From positions 1,922,001 to 1,986,000 of the forward strand of contig NZ_UGHR01000001.1 of the NCBI RefSeq assembly GCF_900451195.1: a DNA stretch of 64,000 bases, in the 5' to 3' direction. The position numbers were made by a program, and so were the translations under genes. Source of the DNA: Iodobacter fluviatilis (lineage in GTDB: Bacteria > Pseudomonadota > Gammaproteobacteria > Burkholderiales > Chitinibacteraceae). Positions 58,649 through 64,000 of the stretch are shown here, piece after piece. The notes under the pieces were generated by a model that did not search any database, was not told the DNA's origin, and saw only the letters and a program-made list of their open reading frames with translations. Within the stretch, counting starts at the first letter, position 1. Each line of letters begins with the position of its first letter.

Positions 58649-58719
58649 CGACACTTTTTGTAAAATGAAAGGCTAGTGTAGAACAGTTGCTGTGAAAAAT
58701 ACCATTTAGGAGAAGTCTT

Positions 58720-59505
58720 GTGTATACCGATGAAGCAGCAACCCTCAGATCTGATATGCAAATGTCTGTGCCAGACGCTGTACTTGATATTCGTTCTTAT
58801 CCAGTGCCGCAATACACCGATGTTGAGCATCAGACTTGGGCCACGCTGATCGCCAACCAAAAAGCGGTATTGCCCGGCCGTCTTTGCCACGCTTTTTTGG
58901 ATGGTATCGAACAAGTTGGCTTTCCCTGTGACCGTATTCCAAGTCTGGTGGAAATCAGCGACAAGATTGAAGCCCTCTCTGGCTGGAAGCTGACGCGTGT
59001 ATCCGGGATTGTGCCGGATGAAGATTTCTTTAAATTATTAGCTCAGCGCATTTTTCCTTCTACCGATTTTATTCGTAAGCCGGATGAAATTGGCTATACC
59101 CCTGCACCAGATATGTTCCATGATTTGTTGGGACACGCCCCGCTGCTGACTCATCCCCGTTTTGCTGCATTTTTTGAAGCCTTTGGCCGTGCAGGCGTGC
59201 GTGCTTTTGAACTGGATCACCCCGCTAAAATGTGGTTGCCGCGTCTTTACTGGTACACCGTAGAGTTTGGCCTGATCGAAGAAGCAGACGGGCTGCGTAT
59301 TTTTGGTGCCGGTATTGCGTCTTCTCCCAAAGAAGTGATGTTTAGTTTGTCTGATCAAACCCGTAAACATGAATTTGATATCGAAAAAGTGGCAGAAACG
59401 GCATATGACATCTGGCATATGCAGGAAGATTTGTTTGTGATTAAAAGCTTTGATGCATTGGAAGACGATTTTTCAAAATGGACTGCTAAGCACGGTCTAA
59501 ATTAA
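58720..59505 (+). CDS. phhA: phenylalanine 4-monooxygenase
   Basis: 261 residues, starting with GTG at 58720 and an AGGAG site seven bases before it. The iron ligands lie in DMFHDLLGHAPLL (two His) and YTVEFGLIEEADGLRIFGAG (Glu); ligand spacing matches bacterial phenylalanine hydroxylases of Chromobacterium type, which lack the N-terminal ACT domain. With a pterin cofactor and O2 it turns phenylalanine into tyrosine. hppD follows, 84 bases downstream; a pterin carbinolamine dehydratase gene is not in the window. Confidence 0.95.
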   Translation: MYTDEAATLRSDMQMSVPDAVLDIRSYPVPQYTDVEHQTWATLIANQKAVLPGRLCHAFLDGIEQVGFPCDRIPSLVEISDKIEALSGWKLTRVSGIVPDEDFFKLLAQRIFPSTDFIRKPDEIGYTPAPDMFHDLLGHAPLLTHPRFAAFFEAFGRAGVRAFELDHPAKMWLPRLYWYTVEFGLIEEADGLRIFGAGIASSPKEVMFSLSDQTRKHEFDIEKVAETAYDIWHMQEDLFVIKSFDALEDDFSKWTAKHGLN

Positions 59506-59589
59506 CCCGATATGGCAATGCCGTGGTGATATTTTTATAAATTGAATCACGGCATTTTTGTGTCTGGGTTTCACCTACTGGAGAGATAG

Positions 59590-60672
59590 ATGAAAATGGA
59601 AAAACCAAGCATTAACCCACTTGAAACCAATGGTTTTGAGTTTGTGGAATACACAGGCAATACTCAGGAAGCATTAGATAATCTGAAGGCTTTGTTTATT
59701 TCACTGGGTTTTGTGGAAATCGCACGACACAGAAGCAAAAATGCCAGTCTTTTCCGTCAGGGGGAAATTAATTTTATTGTTAATGGCGAGCCTACACAGC
59801 CAGCCAGCCAGTTTGCCGCCATTCACGGCCCATCCGCTTGTGCCATGGCCTGGCGCGTGGCCGATGCTGATCGCGCATATAAATATGCCATTGAGCACGG
59901 CGCTAAACCCTATAACCGCCCGATTGGTTTTATGGAGCTCAATATTCCTGCGGTGGAAGGGATTGGTGGCTCGGCTCTCTATTTTGTTGATCGCTATGGT
60001 AAAGACCAGAATATCTATGATGTTGATTTCGTGCCGCTTGAAGGCGTGGATCAGCACCCGGCAGGTGTAGGTTTATACGAAGTGGATCACCTTACCCATA
60101 ATGTGATGCGCGGCAATATGGATGTTTGGTCGGGTTTTTATGAAAACATCGCTAATTTCCGTGAAATTCGTTATTTCGATATCGAAGGCAAACTGACCGG
60201 CCTTGTTTCCCGCGCCATGACCAGCCCTTGCGGCAAGATTCGTATTCCAATTAATGAATCATCCGATGATAAAAGCCAGATTGAAGAATTCCTGCGCCAA
60301 TACCAAGGCGAAGGCATTCAGCATATTGCGCTTGCCACCCATGATATTTTTGCCACAGTAGAATCATTAAAAGCCAGCGGTACACGTTTTCTTGATACCC
60401 CGGATAGCTATTACGACCGCACCGATGCGCGCCTACCAGGCCATGGTGAAGATTTAGAGCGCTTACGTAAAAACCGTATTCTGATTGACGGCGCACCTAC
60501 TGAAGGCGGTGGCACTCTGCTGCAAATCTTTACTGAAACTGTGATCGGGCCGATTTTCTTTGAAATTATTCAGCGTAAAGGCAATGAAGGTTTTGGCGAA
60601 GGCAACTTTAAAGCCCTGTTTGAATCGATCGAAGACGATCAGGTTCGCCGTGGTGTATTAAGCGCAGATTAA
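59590..60672 (+). CDS. hppD: 4-hydroxyphenylpyruvate dioxygenase
   Basis: 360 residues. Fe(II) ligands His in VDHLTHNVM near 168, His in GIQHIALATHDIF near 247 and Glu in GPIFFEIIQRKGNEGFGEGN near 325 match the family. It converts 4-hydroxyphenylpyruvate to homogentisate with O2, decarboxylation and side-chain migration. GGAG precedes the ATG. With PhhA it forms an upper phenylalanine/tyrosine breakdown route; later enzymes (HmgA, MaiA, FahA) are not here. Confidence 0.95.
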   Translation: MKMEKPSINPLETNGFEFVEYTGNTQEALDNLKALFISLGFVEIARHRSKNASLFRQGEINFIVNGEPTQPASQFAAIHGPSACAMAWRVADADRAYKYAIEHGAKPYNRPIGFMELNIPAVEGIGGSALYFVDRYGKDQNIYDVDFVPLEGVDQHPAGVGLYEVDHLTHNVMRGNMDVWSGFYENIANFREIRYFDIEGKLTGLVSRAMTSPCGKIRIPINESSDDKSQIEEFLRQYQGEGIQHIALATHDIFATVESLKASGTRFLDTPDSYYDRTDARLPGHGEDLERLRKNRILIDGAPTEGGGTLLQIFTETVIGPIFFEIIQRKGNEGFGEGNFKALFESIEDDQVRRGVLSAD

Positions 60673-60688
60673 GTTTTTTGCCTGTATT

Positions 60689-60726
60689 AAAAACCGCTAT
60701 CAGCTGACGCTTTTGGCGGTTTTTTT
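60689..60726 (+). terminator. terminator of phhA-hppD
   Basis: AAAAACCGC (60689-60697) and GCGGTTTTT (60716-60724) close a hairpin with internal bulge (CAGCTGACGC region), followed by T. Confidence 0.8.
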
Positions 60727-60775
60727 ATTTTTAAAGCTGACTTTGTGCTTTCGTTTGTCGATAATAAGCCAGTGT

Positions 60776-60833
60776 AGGGCGGGTAACGCACGCGAGCAAT
60801 GCTGAAAAATACGAGGGTTTCACCCTTGCTGGG
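60776..60833. repeat. GTAGGGCGGGT dispersed repeat
   Basis: TGTAGGGCGGGTAACGCACGC and the facing GAGGGTTTCACCC match the repeat sequences near 18067 and 18457. It sits between the hppD terminator and the DUF4280 gene. Such GTAGGGYGGGT units are widespread small repeats. Confidence 0.55.
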
Positions 60834-60866
60834 GGCATTGCAGATATTGGCTTATAAGGAGAAACC

Positions 60867-61262
60867 ATGGGAAGCCCACAGGTTTGCAGCGGTGCCTCTT
60901 TGCAATGCAGCTTTGGCGCTGCACCTGGCACTTTAAATGTCTTGCCGCTGAACCGCTGCATGGCGGGGGGCATGCCTGCTGCCAATATTATGGATTACAT
61001 TCCCATTGTGAATGTTGCGCCATTTGGTACGTGCATGAGCCCGGCCAATCCTATGGTGGCAGCAGCAACAGCAGCCGCACTGGGGGTGCTCACCCCTATG
61101 CCGTGTATTCCAATGACTGCTGCACCGTGGATACCGGGCGGTGCACCTACAGTGCTGATTGGCAGCATGCCTGCACTTAACTCCGGCGGCATGCTGATGT
61201 GTAACTGGGGCGGGGTGATTAAGATTGTGATGCCGGGGCAGATGCAGGATTTAATCGCCTAG
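60867..61262 (+). CDS. DUF4280 PAAR-like spike protein
   Basis: 131 residues, almost all strand/turn. AAGGAG lies six bases before the ATG. Motifs of the DUF4280 PAAR-like family: CSGASLQCSFGAAPGTLNVL, PAANIMDYIPIVNVAPFGTCMSPANP, AAALGVLTPMPCIPMTAAPW and LNSGGMLMCNWGGVI. Such proteins cap a VgrG trimer and can carry effectors in type VI secretion. A VgrG gene lies 1.5 kb away on the other strand. It has no fused toxin domain. Confidence 0.88.
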   Translation: MGSPQVCSGASLQCSFGAAPGTLNVLPLNRCMAGGMPAANIMDYIPIVNVAPFGTCMSPANPMVAAATAAALGVLTPMPCIPMTAAPWIPGGAPTVLIGSMPALNSGGMLMCNWGGVIKIVMPGQMQDLIA

Positions 61263-61311
61263 TATGCACGGCCATGCCACAATAGCGGGCTTATGAAACT
61301 GCAGTTTATCT

Positions 61312-61581
61312 ATGTCTACAAGCAACCCATTTAGCACCTTTAATCTCAATCCTGAAGAGCAGCGTGTGTGTGCACTGCTGCAAAAGCAGCGCCAGTGCAC
61401 CAGTGTTGAGCTGATCAGTAAGGCCAAAGTTACTAATCCCAGCGCGGTGATTGAGGGCATTAATCAACAGCTGATTGCCGCAAAAAGCCAGTGGCTGATT
61501 CAATGTAGCGCAACGCGCAGCACAGGCCGTCAATCAGCCGCGCCTGTGGGTTATTACCGGCTGCTTAAAAAGCTGTTTTAG
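61312..61581 (+). CDS. hypothetical small helical protein
   Basis: 89 residues, starting MSTSNPFSTFNLNPEEQ, 49 bases after the PAAR-like gene. It looks like a winged-helix-type DNA-binding fold by its helix order (SVELISKAKVTNPSAVIEGINQQLI) but no motif is decisive. Being directly downstream of a PAAR-like gene, an adaptor or immunity role cannot be excluded. I do not recognise the family. Confidence 0.6.
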   Translation: MSTSNPFSTFNLNPEEQRVCALLQKQRQCTSVELISKAKVTNPSAVIEGINQQLIAAKSQWLIQCSATRSTGRQSAAPVGYYRLLKKLF

Positions 61582-61607
61582 CCGGGTCTTTACTTAAAAA
61601 ACGAGCC

Positions 61608-62126
61608 TTATGTTTTTAGCCAAGCCTTCATTTTGGAAACCGGCTTGCCATCCGGCCCCAGCAATTTGCCATCTGGCGCAAACTGCTGGGCTTCGCCTTC
61701 GCTCAGGCCATTTTTAAACTGCTGGCGCTCTGCAATTTCCCCATTGGGGTGATAACGCAATTGCTCGCCATGTTGCAGCCCCGCCTGATAGAGCTCCAGC
61801 TGGGCCACTTTGCCATTGTTAAAAAAATTTTTAGCCGCGCCATGCAGCTGCCCCTGCTGGTAGATGCATTCACGCTGCAAAGCGCCTTGTGGCGAGAAGA
61901 ATTTGGCCGGGCCATGCAGCTGGCCTGCATGGTAATTAAGCTGTGCGGAGGGTTTGCCATTGGGATGCATCATCAGCATCGGCCCATGCAGATCGCCATT
62001 TTTATATTGCATGGAGGCGAGGGGCTTTTTGGCATCCAGCACTTTAAACGGCCCGTCTAGCACGCCATCTGTCATTGTGCCGCTCAGCTTGCTGCTGCCG
62101 CTTGTTAGTTCAAAAGCTTGGGGCAT
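61608..62126 (-). CDS. MORN-like repeat protein in the vgrG neighbourhood
   Basis: 172 residues made of about five repeats of the MORN-2 type (YKNGDLHGPMLMMHPNGKPSA; YHAGQLHGPAKFFSPQGAL; YQQGQLHGAAKNFFNNGKV; YQAGLQHGEQLRYHPNGEI; FKNGLSEGEAQQFAPDGKL), each a beta hairpin with G-x-x-x-G-x. No signal peptide. MORN-like proteins near vgrG are often immunity proteins or adaptors of type VI systems, an inference from location. It is downstream of and on the same strand as vgrG, separated by 240 bases holding a repeat. Confidence 0.82.
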   Translation of the reverse strand: MPQAFELTSGSSKLSGTMTDGVLDGPFKVLDAKKPLASMQYKNGDLHGPMLMMHPNGKPSAQLNYHAGQLHGPAKFFSPQGALQRECIYQQGQLHGAAKNFFNNGKVAQLELYQAGLQHGEQLRYHPNGEIAERQQFKNGLSEGEAQQFAPDGKLLGPDGKPVSKMKAWLKT

Positions 62127-62231
62127 GGTGGTCTCGGTGTTTTGTTTTGCATCTTGTTCGCCAGAGCGGGGGCAACCCGCAGCTTGTATTTGCTAAGTAC
62201 AAATTTCTGCACCACTTTTGCGCAGTAGCTT

Positions 62232-62320
62232 CCCCCTTTAATAAAGGGGGAGTGAGGGGGATTTGCTTTCGGATTATTTGCGTTTGTCGGAGCCCAATCC
62301 CCCTTGTTTCAAAGGGGGGG
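62232..62320. repeat. CCCCC/GGGGG palindromic repeat element
   Basis: CCCCCTTTA-A-TAAAGGGGG (62232-62250) is a perfect palindrome, and GGGGGATT (62256-62263) pairs with AATCCCCC (62296-62303), then another hairpin CCCCCTTG-TTT-CAAAGGGGG (62299-62319). The nested arms form a MITE- or REP-like unit of about 90 bases. It lies between the MORN-like gene and vgrG. Similar units occur as repeats in many genomes. Confidence 0.65.
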
Positions 62321-62366
62321 ATCAGTTCATCACACAACTATTTGGGTTTCAATGCACCCAAAAACA

Positions 62367-64000
62367 TCAATTAATCTTCACCAGCCCGCCTTTAATGGTC
62401 AGCATGCCGCCCCCATCCACGGTTTGCTCTGCGCCGCCTTTATTCATCAGGCTAACACCGCCGTCGTTGGTAAGGGTGGTGCCCGCTTTATTATCCAGCG
62501 ATGTACCTGCTTGGTTGGTTAGCGCTGTACCGGCTTTATTGGTGAGTGATGTCCCCGCCTGATTGGTGAGCGCGGCGTCGCTCTTGGCGGTGTAAGCGCC
62601 GCTGCTTTCTATGCTGATGGTGCCGCTGACTTTGATGCTGAGATTGCCATCCACAGTGATGGAATAATTACCTGTGACTTTTTGCGTCAGATCACCGCCT
62701 ACTTCCCGCGCCTCGTCGCCGCCTGCTTTTACGCTGCGCTTGCCTTTGATATCGGTAGTCTCATCCCCCTTGCTCACGGTGAGTGTGCGGTTGCCTTTGG
62801 CTATGGTGGTGCTGTCGTTGCCTTCTTCTACGGTGCGGGTGCGGTCGTTTTTTACCGTGCGGATTTCATCGTGGCCTATGGTGTGGGTGGCGTCGTTGAG
62901 AATATTGGTTTTCAGGTCTTTTTGCGCTTGCAGAAACACTTCTTCGGCGTCTTTTTTATCTTCAAAACGCAGCTCGTTAAAGCCGCCACCGCCTTTGGAA
63001 GAATTAGTTTTGATGCCAGATTGCGTCTGATTGGCGGGCAGGGCGTAGGGCAGGCTGTTGTCGCCGTTGTACACGCAGCCGGTGACGAGTGGCTTGTCTG
63101 GATCGCCATCAATAAAGGTCACTACCACTTCCTGGCCGATGCGCGGAATAAACTGCGCGCCAAAGGCTTTGCCGCTCCACGCCTGCATCACCCGCACCCA
63201 GCAGGAGCTGGTTTCGTCTTTTTTGCCATCCTGATCCCATGGGAACTGGATCTTGATGCGGCCATATTCGTCAGTCCAGATTTCTTCCCCTGATTTGCCT
63301 ACCACCAGCGCGGTTTGCGTATGCATGCGCGGCTTGGGGGTGAGCCTTGGTGGATGGTAGGGCGTTGCCTTGGGGATGGCGCTGAAGCGGTTGCGGTAAT
63401 GGGTATGGCTGGTGTCGTGCGTAACGGCGGTGACCACCCATTCAATATTGGCGGCGGCATTATCGTGGCCGCTCAGCGTAAAAGTGTGGCCGGGGATCAG
63501 CCAGCGGCAGTCGCTTTCGCCAATAAAGCGCGTCTCCTGGCTGCGTAAACCGGCCACGCGGATTTTGCCCAGCGCATCTCCTTTGGCCTTGGCGGTATAG
63601 CCGCCCGGATGCTCATACACCGAGCGTGCGCCATCCACCGCCTTGGTCTGCGAATAAAGCGAAGTGCTGGCGGTGGTGAATTCGTAATCGCTGGTGTTGT
63701 AAGCGGTGGAAACCGCCTGCTGGCACAGCTCGCCACTGCGGATGCCGTGCAGCTCCCGTCCGCCCATATCCTGCCCCAGCCAAGCGATGCTGCTGGCATT
63801 GGGGCAGGCAGGGAAGGCATCGTTGCTATCGGCCAGCACCAGCGTGTGCTTGCCGTCGGCATGGGTAAAAAACCAGAAAATCCCCTCGTCTTCCAGTAGG
63901 CGGGAAACAAAGGCAAAATCGCTCTCGCCATACTGCACGCAGTACTCACGCGGATCATAAGTGGCATCGAGTTTGAGCGAATAATCGCTAAAGCCATGCA
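62367..64000 (-). CDS. vgrG: type VI secretion spike VgrG (partial, runs off right edge)
   Basis: The C-terminal part of VgrG, 544 residues, open to the window edge; reading continues past the GTG at 63938, with HGFSDYSLKLDATYDPREYC before it. Motifs: GESDFAFVSRLLEDEGIFWFF (gp27-like domain), GEEIWTDEYGRIKIQFPWDQDG and GQEVVVTFIDGDPDKPLVTGCVYNG (gp5 OB-fold region), then a threonine/asparagine-rich beta-helix (GNRTLTVSKGDETTDIKGKRSV, TNQAGTSLTNKAGTAL). The tail ends GGMLTIKGGLVKIN with no effector domain. It trimers to form the spike that a PAAR-like protein caps. Confidence 0.95.
   Translation of the reverse strand, partial: HGFSDYSLKLDATYDPREYCVQYGESDFAFVSRLLEDEGIFWFFTHADGKHTLVLADSNDAFPACPNASSIAWLGQDMGGRELHGIRSGELCQQAVSTAYNTSDYEFTTASTSLYSQTKAVDGARSVYEHPGGYTAKAKGDALGKIRVAGLRSQETRFIGESDCRWLIPGHTFTLSGHDNAAANIEWVVTAVTHDTSHTHYRNRFSAIPKATPYHPPRLTPKPRMHTQTALVVGKSGEEIWTDEYGRIKIQFPWDQDGKKDETSSCWVRVMQAWSGKAFGAQFIPRIGQEVVVTFIDGDPDKPLVTGCVYNGDNSLPYALPANQTQSGIKTNSSKGGGGFNELRFEDKKDAEEVFLQAQKDLKTNILNDATHTIGHDEIRTVKNDRTRTVEEGNDSTTIAKGNRTLTVSKGDETTDIKGKRSVKAGGDEAREVGGDLTQKVTGNYSITVDGNLSIKVSGTISIESSGAYTAKSDAALTNQAGTSLTNKAGTALTNQAGTSLDNKAGTTLTNDGGVSLMNKGGAEQTVDGGGMLTIKGGLVKIN

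Overview
The window looks like a chromosomal segment of a free-living, motile Gram-negative betaproteobacterium, most likely Chromobacteriaceae (Iodobacter-like). This is inferred from gene content and style: a LamB/MalEFGK maltose system, csdA-csdE, phenylalanine hydroxylase next to HppD, VgrG and PAAR-like type VI secretion parts, several methyl-accepting chemotaxis proteins, and lipoprotein and Tat signals. No rRNA, tRNA, CRISPR array, integrase or transposase was found.

Layout. 1-8 kb: an edge-truncated response regulator, a serine/threonine dehydratase with a YheO-type regulator, an Ada-like AraC/methyltransferase fusion, small lipoproteins, and a cation antiporter whose leader carries a yybP-ykoY (Mn2+) riboswitch. 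7.7-10.3 kb: a MetE-C-like methyltransferase followed by a hybrid histidine kinase. 10.4-21 kb: a maltose/alpha-glucoside locus (LacI regulator, maltoporin, GH13 alpha-glucosidase, MalK, MalE, MalF, MalG) broken at two points by copies of one roughly 230-bp repeat in opposite orientation. 21-31 kb: a periplasmic binding protein, two chemotaxis receptors, an unusual DUF1566-like/Hsp70-like fusion, and small membrane proteins. 31-38 kb: a GlrK-QseG-GlrR two-component operon next to a secreted 13-residue-repeat protein that has a near-perfect sigma-54 promoter and a GlrR-type site, then an acyltransferase, a Nudix enzyme and a Lys/Ala repeat protein. 38-49 kb: a Tat-exported phosphoesterase, the relic of a VWA-domain gene, a dienelactone hydrolase, an EAL phosphodiesterase, an NlpC/P60 hydrolase, a UbiB-like kinase, an amino-acid binding protein, csdE/csdA and nudB. 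49-58 kb: a giant kinase-like/AAA/GAF/PAS/histidine-kinase/receiver protein, a DHH phosphoesterase, and an SPFH/NfeD pair. 58-61 kb: an Lrp-type regulator divergent from phhA-hppD (phenylalanine to tyrosine, then 4-hydroxyphenylpyruvate to homogentisate). 61-64 kb: type VI accessory genes (DUF4280 PAAR-like protein, MORN-like protein, VgrG running off the right edge).

The signals most worth following are: the self-contained GlrKR/sigma-54/repeat-protein circuit (31.7-35.7 kb); the Mn2+ riboswitch with three mutually exclusive complementary segments before a Ca2+/Na+ antiporter-family gene (7.26-7.50 kb); the inverted repeat pair that could flip the middle of the maltose operon; the DUF1566-like/Hsp70 fusion; and the giant sensor whose Ser/Thr kinase domain appears catalytically dead.
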